DNA from: Congregibacter sp.
Lineage (GTDB): Bacteria > Pseudomonadota > Gammaproteobacteria > Pseudomonadales > Halieaceae
Length of the DNA: 24,425 nt
Assembly (NCBI GenBank): GCA_013911345.1
Contig: JACETJ010000004.1
Span: forward strand, 1 to 24,425
Reading direction: 5' to 3'
Part shown: positions 16,963 through 24,425 of the stretch, piece by piece
Numbering within the stretch: position 1 is the stretch's first letter
Layout of the letters: each line of letters starts with the position of its first letter
The notes under the pieces: generated by a model
What the model saw: the letters and a program-made list of their open reading frames with translations, nothing else
Database searches by the model: none
What the model was told of the DNA's origin: nothing
Made by a program: the position numbers and the translations under genes

Positions 16963-18802
16963 CTGTCGGCTCAGCCAACCAGGCGTCCAGCACACGCCGG
17001 GCTACGGGCGAGGCTGCACTGCTACCACCTCCGTTTTCAGCAATCACGGCGACGACGATTCGCGGACTTTCGACGGGTGCAAAAGCAACGAAAAGTCCAT
17101 GATTCCGATTGCGTTCACTAATCGCATCCTCATCATAGACCGCATCCTGAGCGATGCTCACGACCTGAGACGTGCCGGTTTTTCCCGCAATCTGATAGCC
17201 AATATCTTTAGAGATTGCCGCCGCTGTCCCGCTTGCCGAGTGGACCACATCGACCATGCCCGCTACGACTGCCTGCCAGTCCGCATCGTCCACAAGGACT
17301 GCAGGGCGCCGCTCGCCACCGACTGTAAGATCACCGACTCGATGGACCACCGACGGCACGAAGCTCTCGCCTTTGTTGGCCAGCACCATCACCGCCTGAG
17401 CCAACTGCAAAGGCGTGGCCAACATGTAACCTTGACCAATACCTGCACTGATCGTTTCGCCCGGATACCAGGGCTCACCAAGTGCTTCACGCTTCCATCG
17501 ACTGCTGGGCAAAATACCGTTCTGCTCACCGGTCGTATCAATACCGGTGCGCTGCCCTAGGCCAAACGGCTCCAGCGCCTCGGCCATCGTATCGATCCCC
17601 ATACGATGAGCTAGATCGTAGTAATACGTATCACAGGATTCGGCAATAGCGAGCCGCAGATCGACAGTCTCGGCGTGACCCGTGCCACGTACCCTCAGGG
17701 TCCAATCCCGGTAACGTCGATCATCCCCTGGCAGTTGGTACCAACCCGGATCGGGCACGGCAGTGTCCGGCGTAATAAAATCCCGCGCCAAAGCGCCAAG
17801 GCTGATCAGAGGCTTTATCGTTGATCCTGGCGGGTACTGCCCCTGAACGGCTCGATTGAGGAGAGGCGTGTCTAACGAGCCCCGCAATTCGGCGTAGGCC
17901 GCATAGCTGATGCCTTCGACAAACAGGTTGGCGTCATAGCTGGGATTGGAGACCATGGCCAGAACGCCGCCGGTGAGAGGGTCAAGGGCCACGACAGCGC
18001 CTCTTTGGTCACCGAGCGCCGCAACCGCCTCACGCTGAAGATCCAGATCTAAATACAGGCGCAGATTTTGTCCTGGCTCCGGTGACTGCTTTTCCAAAAC
18101 GCGCAATACGCGTCCATGCGCGTTGGTCTCAACGTGCTGGTACCCGGGTTTACCATGCAGTAAGGGTTCGTAGCGCTTCTCCAGACCCACTTTCCCTGTG
18201 TGCAGGGTGCCCCGATAACGCTCTGCATCGAGCGCCTGTAAATCCTCAGCGCTGACCCTGCCCACATATCCCAAAACATGACTGAGTGCTTCGCCGTAGG
18301 GGTAGTCACGCGTCAGTTGGGCGTCTACCACAACCCCTGGAAGCTGGTGTAAATCCACCGCCACTGTTGCCAGTGCGGCATCGTCCAGGCCCAGCTTGAT
18401 AGGCACAGCCTCAAACGGGCGGCGGCGCTCGGAGCGCTCCTGAAAGGCCTCAAGCTCGCGATCCGTCAGCGACAAGCGCTCGACCAGAGTTTGAGTCAAA
18501 GCCGCAGGGTTCTCGCTTCGCTCACGCACCACTCCGATAACGAAGGTCGGTTTGTTCGCCGCCAATAGCCGCCCTTTTCGATCGACGATTTGTCCGCGGG
18601 TCGGAGGAATGACCTCCACTCTGATGCGGTTGCGATCCGACTGAGTTAGAAAATCGTCATGCTGGACGATCTGCAAGGAGTAGTAGCGGTAGACAAGAAT
18701 GGTTAGCAGTAGACTGACGCCCAACAACGCGGCGATGAGCCTCGAGCGATTGATCATCCACTCCCGGCGGGTATCTCGCAACGCATCCAGAGGTCGCGCC
18801 AT
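16955..18802 (-). CDS. mrdA: Penicillin-binding protein 2 (elongasome transpeptidase)
   Basis: PBP2 cross-links the glycan made by RodA during side-wall growth. The 615-residue product has an N-terminal membrane helix (about 20-40), the pedestal domain with RGQIVDRKGRLLA (69-81), and a transpeptidase domain with active-site STIK (327-330), SCD (389-391) and KTGT (541-544). Its length is typical of gammaproteobacterial MrdA. The ATG shares its A with the rlmH TGA stop (TGATG), so translation is coupled. It is the target class of mecillinam in E. coli. It precedes rodA, overlapping by 8 bases. Confidence 0.98.
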   Translation of the reverse strand: MARPLDALRDTRREWMINRSRLIAALLGVSLLLTILVYRYYSLQIVQHDDFLTQSDRNRIRVEVIPPTRGQIVDRKGRLLAANKPTFVIGVVRERSENPAALTQTLVERLSLTDRELEAFQERSERRRPFEAVPIKLGLDDAALATVAVDLHQLPGVVVDAQLTRDYPYGEALSHVLGYVGRVSAEDLQALDAERYRGTLHTGKVGLEKRYEPLLHGKPGYQHVETNAHGRVLRVLEKQSPEPGQNLRLYLDLDLQREAVAALGDQRGAVVALDPLTGGVLAMVSNPSYDANLFVEGISYAAYAELRGSLDTPLLNRAVQGQYPPGSTIKPLISLGALARDFITPDTAVPDPGWYQLPGDDRRYRDWTLRVRGTGHAETVDLRLAIAESCDTYYYDLAHRMGIDTMAEALEPFGLGQRTGIDTTGEQNGILPSSRWKREALGEPWYPGETISAGIGQGYMLATPLQLAQAVMVLANKGESFVPSVVHRVGDLTVGGERRPAVLVDDADWQAVVAGMVDVVHSASGTAAAISKDIGYQIAGKTGTSQVVSIAQDAVYDEDAISERNRNHGLFVAFAPVESPRIVVAVIAENGGGSSAASPVARRVLDAWLAEPTDV

Positions 18803-19272
18803 CAGCTACCCCGGTGGTAGGGATGACCGGCCCGCACAGACCATGCACGATACAACTGCTCGGAGAGAATGACCCGCACCAGCGGATGAGGCAGCGTAAT
18901 ACGACCCAAAGACCAGCGCTCCTTTGCCATATCAAGAACGCGGGAATGCAATCCATCGGGACCACCAATTGCGATGCTGACCTGCTGACCCTGCATGCGC
19001 CATTGGTCAAGGCGCTCCGCAATCACTTCGGTGCTGATGGCTGTACCCGCCACATCGAGCGCGACCAAGTGATCGTCTCTGGTCAGCTTTGCACATATGG
19101 CATCGGCTTCCAGCTGCCGGTACTGATCAACGGATGCCCCTCCCCGTTTAGCCGGAGGAATATCCAGCCACTCCACAGGCATCTCTCGCGGCAGACGTCG
19201 GGCGTATTCGTCCACCCCCTGATCCACCCATGCCGGCATTCTTTGCCCCACTGCCAGCACCCGGAGCCGCAT
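18802..19272 (-). CDS. rlmH: 23S rRNA (pseudouridine1915-N3)-methyltransferase RlmH
   Basis: RlmH is the small SPOUT methyltransferase that modifies pseudouridine 1915 in helix 69 of 23S rRNA on assembled 70S ribosomes, using S-adenosylmethionine. The 156-residue product has IGGPDGL (102-108) in the knotted cofactor site, LSEQLYRAW (136-144) and the C-terminal HPYHRGS; E. coli ends similarly in HPYHRE. Both junctions are TGATG: the start shares a base with the rsfS stop and the end with the mrdA start. Coupling a ribosome-maturation enzyme to PBP2 is conserved in gammaproteobacteria. Confidence 0.98.
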   Translation of the reverse strand: MRLRVLAVGQRMPAWVDQGVDEYARRLPREMPVEWLDIPPAKRGGASVDQYRQLEADAICAKLTRDDHLVALDVAGTAISTEVIAERLDQWRMQGQQVSIAIGGPDGLHSRVLDMAKERWSLGRITLPHPLVRVILSEQLYRAWSVRAGHPYHRGS

Positions 19273-19646
19273 CAGCTACTCTCAGGTTCGGTGGCCTGCA
19301 CAGACCACAATCGCTCAAGGTCATACAAACTACGCGCTGCTGGTTGCATTACGTGCACCACAACGTCGCCAAAATCTACCAACACCCACTCGCCAACTCG
19401 CTCTCCCTCAACGCCTATGGGCCGAACACCCTGCTCCTTGGCCTTCATAATCACGCTACCCGAGAGAGATTTCACATGACGACTCGACGTGCCGCTGGCA
19501 ACTATGAGCCAGTCCATCACCGAGCTAAGCTCGCGTACGTCCAGTACCACGGGCTCCACTGCTTTGAGGTCCTCGAGAGCCTGCTTGGCGATCAGCAGCA
19601 AATCTGCGCCATTGGCCTCTGCCAAAACAGGCGTATCAGTTGTCAT
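19272..19646 (-). CDS. rsfS: Ribosome silencing factor RsfS
   Basis: RsfS (formerly YbeB) binds ribosomal protein L14 and blocks subunit joining when nutrients are scarce. The 124-residue product shows the family core: [29 protein letters not shown] followed by [19 protein letters not shown] residues (here [15 protein letters not shown]), ending in the [10 protein letters not shown] helix typical of the family. The start ATG overlaps the nadD stop (ATGA) and the stop overlaps rlmH (TGATG). Position after nadD is the standard one. Confidence 0.97.
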   Translation of the reverse strand: MTTDTPVLAEANGADLLLIAKQALEDLKAVEPVVLDVRELSSVMDWLIVASGTSSRHVKSLSGSVIMKAKEQGVRPIGVEGERVGEWVLVDFGDVVVHVMQPAARSLYDLERLWSVQATEPESS

Positions 19647-20311
19647 GTGTCGTTTTGACTGAATAGAACATGCTGGGAAATATACTCCATAACGCTGCCC
19701 GGAAGCAGAAAGCGGGGATCACGGCCGGTGCCAATCATCGCGCGAATATCACTGGAGGCAATGTCCAGTAACGGCTGCTCGAGCGTGATCACACCGCCAT
19801 GAGGCCTAGATCGCAAGGCGGCTACATCATCCCGATATTGGTCGAGCCATGCTGCCACTTCTTGACATGGTTGCTTGGCACCCGGGCGATCAATGACAGC
19901 GAGGTGCACAAAGTCCAATAACTGCTGCCACCGGGACCACTGGGGCAACGTCGCAAGATTATCTGCTCCGACAATCCAAAAAAGCGTGCGCTGATCGCCC
20001 AACTCTTGCCGCAGACTCTCCAGTGTTTCAATCGTGTAGGAGGGTCCTGGCCTGTCAAGCTCACGGGCATCGACAGACAGCCCCGGCGCCTCTGCAACGG
20101 CCAGGTGCAGCATCGCGAGTCGATGTGCAGAACTGACTATCGCTGTGTCTTTGAGGGGTGATTGCGCGGCAGGGATCAGGTCAACCCGCTCCAGGCCGAG
20201 CCGCTCCCGCACCGCAATGGCGCCGCGCAAGTGGCCAATATGGACCGGGTCAAAGGCGCCACCCAAAAAGCCCAGAGGGCCCTGTGTATCGTTCATCGAT
20301 GCTGCATTCAC
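19643..20311 (-). CDS. nadD: Nicotinate-nucleotide adenylyltransferase NadD
   Basis: NadD converts nicotinate mononucleotide and ATP to deamido-NAD in NAD synthesis. The 222-residue product has the nucleotidyltransferase motif [12 protein letters not shown] (17-28) and the SSDIR (186-190) variant of the C-terminal ISSTxIR motif. Two starts are possible: GTG 20311, overlapping the proA stop as GTGA, or ATG 20296 five codons later. I list the GTG because the overlap matches the other junctions here, but neither has a clear Shine-Dalgarno. It overlaps rsfS by 4 bases. Confidence 0.95.
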   Translation of the reverse strand: MNAASMNDTQGPLGFLGGAFDPVHIGHLRGAIAVRERLGLERVDLIPAAQSPLKDTAIVSSAHRLAMLHLAVAEAPGLSVDARELDRPGPSYTIETLESLRQELGDQRTLFWIVGADNLATLPQWSRWQQLLDFVHLAVIDRPGAKQPCQEVAAWLDQYRDDVAALRSRPHGGVITLEQPLLDIASSDIRAMIGTGRDPRFLLPGSVMEYISQHVLFSQNDT

Positions 20312-21564
20312 TGGCGGATGTGACCATCCCCTTTGACAATGTATTTACGTGAGGTCAGACCTTCTAGCCCCACTGGACCCCTGGCGTGAAGTTTGCCTGT
20401 AGAGATACCGATCTCAGCGCCCAGACCATACTCAAACCCGTCGGCAAAGCGGGTAGACGCGTTGTGCATGACGGAGCCCGAGTCGACCTCTCGCAAAAAG
20501 CGTTCCGCCGCGACGAGGTTCTCTGTCACGATGCTCTCGGTGTGATCCGACCCGTACCGGGCGATGTGCGCCATGGCCTCGGTAACGTCCTCGACCAGTC
20601 TGATCGAGAGAATCGGGGCAAGATACTCAGTAGACCAATCTGCTTCCAGCGCATCGACGGTGATATCAGGGGCCGCTTGTCGAGAGGCCTCACAGCCTCT
20701 TACCTCAACGCCCTCCGCTTGAAGCGCTGAGACGAGGGCAGGCAACATGCCCGCCTGCGCCTTGGCGACTAACAGCGTCTCCATGGTGTTGCAGGTGCCG
20801 TAGCGCTGGGTTTTGGCATTGAAGGCAATACGGTGGGCCTTGTCAGGATCGGCGTCGGCATCGATATACACGTGGCAAATGCCATCGAGGTGCGCAAGCA
20901 CCGGCACTTTGCTCTCTGCCGCAACGCGCTCGATCAGACCCTTGCCCCCCCGCGGCACCACCATATCGACGTATTCTGGCATGGTGAGCAATGCGCCCAC
21001 TGCTGCTCGATCCACCACTGGCACAACCTGGGCCGCTTCCACTGGCAAACCAGCCGCCGACAACCCTGCCGCAAGTGACTCACCCAGCGTCGTGTTGCAG
21101 TGAATCGCCTCCGAACCCCCTCGCAAAATCACTGCATTTCCCGCCTTGAGGCACAGCGACGCCGCTTCTATCGTCACATTCGGCCGCGACTCGTAAATCA
21201 TGCCGATCACTCCGAGAGGGACGCGCATAGTGCCGACATCGATACCCGACGGCATGCGTTGCATATCCGATACATGGCCAATGGGATCGGGCAGTGCGGC
21301 AACCTGAGAGAGCCCTTCTTGCAACACATCGAGTTGAGCTGGTGTGATAGCGAGACGATCGAGCAAGGCGGCCTCGAGTCCGTTCTGTCGGCCCTCCTCC
21401 AGATCCCGCTCATTGGCAGCCAGAATGGCGTCGCGATCAGCGGCAATCGCTGCGCGGATCTGCAGCAAGGCCTCGTTGCGCTGCTCGGCAGTGGATGCCG
21501 CCAATACTCTTGCAGCAGCGCGGGCCGAGCGCCCCATTTCCCTCATAGCGGTCTGAATATCCAT
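20308..21564 (-). CDS. proA: Gamma-glutamyl phosphate reductase ProA
   Basis: ProA reduces gamma-glutamyl phosphate to glutamate semialdehyde with NADPH, the second step of proline synthesis. The 418-residue product is an aldehyde-dehydrogenase-fold protein with [14 protein letters not shown] (118-131), the LRGGSEA loop (147-153) and catalytic Cys258 in [11 protein letters not shown], all standard for the family. proB is not nearby, which is common when proA leads the nadD cluster. It starts 26 bases after grxD with only a short AAGG directly before the ATG. Its stop overlaps the nadD start. Confidence 0.98.
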   Translation of the reverse strand: MDIQTAMREMGRSARAAARVLAASTAEQRNEALLQIRAAIAADRDAILAANERDLEEGRQNGLEAALLDRLAITPAQLDVLQEGLSQVAALPDPIGHVSDMQRMPSGIDVGTMRVPLGVIGMIYESRPNVTIEAASLCLKAGNAVILRGGSEAIHCNTTLGESLAAGLSAAGLPVEAAQVVPVVDRAAVGALLTMPEYVDMVVPRGGKGLIERVAAESKVPVLAHLDGICHVYIDADADPDKAHRIAFNAKTQRYGTCNTMETLLVAKAQAGMLPALVSALQAEGVEVRGCEASRQAAPDITVDALEADWSTEYLAPILSIRLVEDVTEAMAHIARYGSDHTESIVTENLVAAERFLREVDSGSVMHNASTRFADGFEYGLGAEIGISTGKLHARGPVGLEGLTSRKYIVKGDGHIRQ

Positions 21565-21590
21565 TACCTTGCCCGCAGTCCTGCTTGGAC

Positions 21591-21917
21591 TCAGTCGTCG
21601 CCCTCACTAGCACCGGCAGATACCAGCTCCTTCAGCTCCCCAGAGGCTTCCATGTCGCACACAATGTCACAACCACCCACCAACTCACCGCCGACCCAGA
21701 GCTGAGGGAAAGTCGGCCAGTTAGCGTAAGTGGGCAAGTTGGCCCGAATCTCGGGGCTGCTCAGCACATCGACGTACGCGAAGCGCTCTCCACAGGACAT
21801 GAGTGCCTGTACGGTGCGAGCAGAGAAGCCGCACTGCGGCTGGTTGGGCGAGCCTTTCATGTAAAGGATGATGCGGTTGCCCTCTACCTGCTCGCGGATG
21901 GTCTCCATGATGTCCAT
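21591..21917 (-). CDS. grxD: Monothiol glutaredoxin GrxD (Grx4 family)
   Basis: Grx4-type proteins bind a [2Fe-2S] cluster as dimers with glutathione and deliver or store iron-sulfur clusters. The 108-residue product has Lys21, the CGFS active site (29-32), [19 protein letters not shown] (67-85) with the glutathione-binding TFPQ, and a normal length. The ATG at 21917 has GGAG 6 bases upstream. It is likely the first gene of the minus-strand transcript leading into proA, 26 bases downstream, and is divergent from argD. Confidence 0.97.
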   Translation of the reverse strand: MDIMETIREQVEGNRIILYMKGSPNQPQCGFSARTVQALMSCGERFAYVDVLSSPEIRANLPTYANWPTFPQLWVGGELVGGCDIVCDMEASGELKELVSAGASEGDD

Positions 21918-22096
21918 AAATTACTCCGTGGTGGCTGCCACCGACTGTGGCTAGGCCGGCGTGAAAACCGCCATTGTAATACGACAAGGGCGTCACGAGT
22001 GGTGCCCAGGACGTAAAAGCGCACACACTGCGGATTTGACTCGAGCCGACGCTCAGCTAATCTTGCTTCCCCGCTACCAAGAGGGGCTCATCCCCC
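21918..22096. promoter_or_regulatory. Divergent promoter region grxD / argD
   Basis: This 179-base gap must drive grxD (minus) and argD-argF (plus). The best argD candidate is TTGACT (22036-22041; 5 of 6) with a poor -10 TAATCT (22058-22063) at 16-base spacing. TACAAT on the minus strand (plus 21975-21980; 5 of 6) could be a grxD -10 but lacks a good -35. I see no AT-rich ARG box of the ArgR type. Confidence 0.35.
22081..22095 (+). promoter_or_regulatory. argD Shine-Dalgarno inside a small GC hairpin
   Basis: GAGGGG (22081-22086) is the only ribosome-binding site before the argD ATG, at a rather long 10-base spacing. Its GGGG can pair with CCCC (22092-22095) across a 5-base loop, ending just before the start codon. 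Pairing would mask the site and shows a possible translational brake; it may also be chance. Confidence 0.35.
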
Positions 22097-23293
22097 ATGC
22101 CAGACGCGTCACCCGCCATTATGCCGACCTACGGTCGTCTGCCCGTCACCTTCTCGAGAGGAGAAGGAGCGGTGCTTTACGACACCTCGGGCCGCGCCTA
22201 TCTGGATGGTCTATCGGGCATAGCGGTGACCAATCTGGGGCATCAGTATCCGCGCGTGACTGAGGCAGTCACTGAACAGACAAAGCGGCTGATTCATACA
22301 TCCAATCTATTCCACATTGGCCTTCAGGAAGAAGTCGCCGAACAGCTTCGCGCCGTGACCGGCATGGAAAATATGTTTTTCTGCAATTCCGGTGCCGAGG
22401 CGAATGAAGCCGCTATCAAACTCGCCCGCCGCTACGGCCATCAAAAGGGGATCGAGTCGCCTCAGATCGTCGTGCTAGACGGCGCCTTCCATGGCCGCAC
22501 TCTGGGTGCGCTCTCGGCGACTGGCAACCAGAAAATACGGCAGGGTTTTGGCCCGCTACTGGAGGGCTTCCAGCGTGTCGCACCCGACGATCTAACCGCG
22601 GTTGAAACGCTAGCGGCTGAGCGTGAGGATATCGTCGCAGTGTTGGTGGAGCCTATCCTTGGCGAGGGTGGCATTAGGCCACTGAGCCTGGACTATCTGC
22701 TGGGTCTCCGAGCGTTGTGCATCGAGCACGAATGGCTATTGATTTTCGATGAGGTGCAAACAGGCAACGGCCGATGCGGATCGACCTATGTGTGTGAGCA
22801 ATTGGGGGTGGCGCCCGATGTATTGCTCACCGCCAAGGGCCTCGGCAATGGCTTACCCATCGGCGTCTGCATGGCGCGAGGCGTCGCTGCCGAGCAATTG
22901 GGGCCGGGTGATCACGGCTCCACGTATGGCGGCAACCCCCTATGCTGCGCCGCGGCACAAGCAGTACTCACTGCATTGGCTGAAGATGGCGTGATGCAAA
23001 GGGCCGCTGTGATCCGGGAAGCAATGCTCAGCGGGTTACACGACTATCTAGCCGATACCAGCCTTATCAAGGAAGTACGTGGCATGGGACTGATGATAGG
23101 CGTGCAACCCAATGTGGCAACCGATGAGATCGTGACGCGCGGTCTCAAGCAGGGCCTGTTGCTCAATATCGCGGGCGGCGACACCATCCGCGTCTTGCCG
23201 CCACTGGTAATGACAACCGAGCAGGCCGGAGAGCTGGGTGCGGGCATCGCGCACATACTCAACGACGTGGCACAACAGGAAGGACACCGATGA
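22097..23293 (+). CDS. argD: Acetylornithine transaminase ArgD (class III PLP aminotransferase)
   Basis: ArgD transfers the amino group from glutamate to N-acetylglutamate semialdehyde in arginine synthesis; some enzymes also serve succinyl-diaminopimelate in lysine synthesis. The 398-residue product has the PLP phosphate loop NSGAEANE (97-104), FDEVQTG (217-223) with the ring-contacting Asp, and PLP-binding Lys247 in [12 protein letters not shown], with GSTYGGNPL following. The assignment over related class III aminotransferases rests on similarity and on argF directly downstream, overlapping by ATGA. The next in-frame ATG (22121) lacks a ribosome-binding site, so I kept 22097. Confidence 0.94.
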   Translation: MPDASPAIMPTYGRLPVTFSRGEGAVLYDTSGRAYLDGLSGIAVTNLGHQYPRVTEAVTEQTKRLIHTSNLFHIGLQEEVAEQLRAVTGMENMFFCNSGAEANEAAIKLARRYGHQKGIESPQIVVLDGAFHGRTLGALSATGNQKIRQGFGPLLEGFQRVAPDDLTAVETLAAEREDIVAVLVEPILGEGGIRPLSLDYLLGLRALCIEHEWLLIFDEVQTGNGRCGSTYVCEQLGVAPDVLLTAKGLGNGLPIGVCMARGVAAEQLGPGDHGSTYGGNPLCCAAAQAVLTALAEDGVMQRAAVIREAMLSGLHDYLADTSLIKEVRGMGLMIGVQPNVATDEIVTRGLKQGLLLNIAGGDTIRVLPPLVMTTEQAGELGAGIAHILNDVAQQEGHR

Positions 23294-24198
23294 GCGCGCA
23301 CAGGCATTTTCTGACCCTGATGGATCTCTCGTCTGATGAAATCAGGACGCTGATCGGCAGGGCAATCGAGCTGAAAGCACAACACCGGGCGGGCACGGCG
23401 CCGCGCAGCCTAGAAGGCAAAGTGTTGGCCATGATTTTTACCAAGGCGTCGACCCGTACCCGGGTGTCTTTCGAAGCCGGTATGGCACAACTTGGCGGTA
23501 GCGCTCTTTTTTTATCAGGTCAGGACACCCAGCTGGGGCGGGGTGAGCCCATCGCGGACAGCGCCCGCGTAATCTCCTCAATGGTCGACATCGTCATGAT
23601 CAGAACGTTTGCGCACGCAGACGTCGAAGATTTTGCCGCGCACTCCAGTGTGCCTGTCATCAATGGACTGACGGACGATTACCACCCGTGCCAAATTCTG
23701 GCAGATTTGCAGACCTATTTTGAAACCAGAGGGGACATCAGCGGGCGCAAGGTCGTCTGGCTAGGGGACGGCAACAATGTGTGTCATTCCTGGATGAATG
23801 CGGCACGACAACTCAATTTTGAGCTGGTAGTGGCCTGCCCCGAAGGTTATGACCCGGACCCCGCCTTGCTTGAAGCCTGCGGACAACATGCAAGCATTGA
23901 ACGCGACCCCTCAGCCGCTGCAGAGGGCGCACATTTGCTGGTGACTGATGTGTGGGCATCGATGGGCCAGGAAAGCGAACAGGCTGCGCGCGAGGCGGTG
24001 TTGGCGCCTTACCAATTGAATCGTGCACTCCTCGATCGCGCGTCGACCGATGCGCTTTACATGCATTGCCTACCAGCTCACCGCGGCGAGGAAATCACGG
24101 CAGAGCTGATGGACGCGCCCGAATCCGTTATCTGGCAAGAAGCGGAAAATCGTCTGCACGCGCAAAAAGCGCTGATGGAGCTGCTACTCAACGCCTGA
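23290..24198 (+). CDS. argF: Ornithine carbamoyltransferase ArgF
   Basis: ArgF makes citrulline from ornithine and carbamoyl phosphate. The 302-residue product has the carbamoyl-phosphate loop STRTR (54-58), HPCQ (132-135), a DGNNVCHSW segment (about 159-167) contacting ornithine, and HCLP (259-262). It is the shorter anabolic type, like Pseudomonas ArgF, about 30 residues shorter than E. coli ArgI/ArgF. Its ATG overlaps the argD stop, so both are made from one message. No clear intrinsic terminator follows. Confidence 0.98.
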   Translation: MSAHRHFLTLMDLSSDEIRTLIGRAIELKAQHRAGTAPRSLEGKVLAMIFTKASTRTRVSFEAGMAQLGGSALFLSGQDTQLGRGEPIADSARVISSMVDIVMIRTFAHADVEDFAAHSSVPVINGLTDDYHPCQILADLQTYFETRGDISGRKVVWLGDGNNVCHSWMNAARQLNFELVVACPEGYDPDPALLEACGQHASIERDPSAAAEGAHLLVTDVWASMGQESEQAAREAVLAPYQLNRALLDRASTDALYMHCLPAHRGEEITAELMDAPESVIWQEAENRLHAQKALMELLLNA

Positions 24199-24425
24199 TC
24201 GCCCCCGCCCCTATCCGAGGCTGTGGGTATTACCGTTTTTTCAACAAAAAAGACAAAAATGTTTCTCGCCGGGCAGTGCCGGGGATAAGCGCCTTTTCAA
24301 TATAAAAGTCAGGGGCTTAGCGAAACTCCTCGGCCCACGGCGATACGTTACCCACAGAATGTCCACAAAAAAGACCCAGCATCCTCTGCTTGCATTGTCC
24401 ATCAGACCCGCCTATCTTGGGGTTG
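24199..24425. other. Non-coding tail after argF, probable promoter of the next gene
   Basis: These 227 bases to the window edge hold no credible gene. They contain an A/T inverted repeat (TTTTTT at 24236-24241, AAAAAA at 24246-24251, loop CAAC) that may help end argF transcription although no GC stem precedes it, a TATAAA hexamer (24301-24306) without a good -35, two DnaA-box-like motifs, and near the edge CCTATCTTGGGG (24411-24422). The region looks like the control region of an unseen downstream plus-strand gene. Confidence 0.5.
24348..24367 (+). promoter_or_regulatory. Two DnaA-box-like sites
   Basis: TTACCCACA (24348-24356) matches the DnaA-box consensus TTATNCACA with one mismatch, and ATGTCCACA (24359-24367) with two. 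Their starts are 11 bases apart, so both face the same side of the helix. Paired, phased boxes near a promoter suggest DnaA control of the downstream gene; nothing here suggests a replication origin (no AT-rich unwinding region, no dnaA/dnaN). Confidence 0.4.

Noticed and set aside
16721..17560. 279-codon plus-strand open frame antisense to mrdA/rodA
   Set aside because: It spans two certain genes on the other strand, and its product (Arg, His and Cys rich) shows no family features.
18814..19479. 221-codon plus-strand open frame antisense to rlmH/rsfS
   Set aside because: It is opposite two highly conserved genes, and its composition is that of a complementary-strand shadow.
21100..21705. 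201-codon plus-strand open frame antisense to proA/grxD
   Set aside because: It is opposite conserved proA and the end of grxD; no domain or ribosome-binding site supports it.
21918..22096. ArgR operator upstream of argD
   Set aside because: The 18-base AT-rich ARG-box palindrome was looked for and nothing close to it is present in the gap.
24265..24300. CCGG-GCAGTG-CCGG hairpin (24269-24282) as the argF terminator
   Set aside because: The stem is only four pairs and is followed by a purine-rich stretch rather than a T tract; the TTTT further on is too far away.
1..24425. tRNA or rRNA genes, CRISPR arrays, insertion sequences, phage or defence genes
   Set aside because: No cloverleaf-type sequence, spaced direct repeats, transposase or integrase motifs, or terminal inverted repeats were seen; genes are contiguous housekeeping functions.

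Overview
This window reads as a stretch of core chromosome from a moderately GC-rich gammaproteobacterium. Gene content and order (fmdB-aspS-yebC-ruvCAB; proA-nadD-rsfS-rlmH-mrdA-rodA-mltB-rlpA-dacA-ybeD-lipB) match the arrangement I know from Pseudomonas and from marine Cellvibrionales/Halieaceae-type bacteria. I favour the marine group, by inference only. I see no insertion sequences, phage genes, CRISPR arrays, tRNAs, rRNAs or clear signs of recent transfer. Almost every base is accounted for by 26 protein genes.

Region 1 (about 1-5800, minus strand): a Lys-tailed HU-like protein, then a probable operon fmdB-aspS-yebC-ruvC-ruvA-ruvB. It couples tRNA charging, a translation factor of the YebC type and Holliday-junction processing, and runs off the left edge just after ruvB.

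Region 2 (about 6020-10239, plus strand): proS, a small secreted lytic transglycosylase with a TTG start, a glutamine-synthetase-family ligase resembling gamma-glutamylputrescine synthetase, and a glutathione peroxidase. It converges on prfC with only 6 bases between stop codons.

Region 3 (about 10246-21917, minus strand): grxD, proA, nadD, rsfS, rlmH, mrdA (PBP2), rodA, mltB, rlpA, dacA, ybeD, lipB, then prfC. From proA to rlpA the genes overlap or nearly touch (GTGA, ATGA, TGATG junctions). This chain joins proline and NAD synthesis, ribosome silencing and 23S rRNA methylation to the cell-elongation machinery: PBP2/RodA synthesis, MltB/RlpA/PBP5 trimming, and lipoate transfer at the end. 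prfC appears to have its own promoter, overlapping the lipB stop codon.

Region 4 (about 21918-24425, plus strand): argD-argF, two arginine-biosynthesis genes joined by an ATGA overlap, followed by 227 bases without a gene. That tail carries two DnaA-box-like sites and probably belongs to the promoter of an unseen downstream gene.

I did not find an undescribed system. The findings are small: unusual starts, possible regulatory hairpins, a specificity question in AspRS, an orphan GS-like ligase, and the DnaA-like sites at the right edge.
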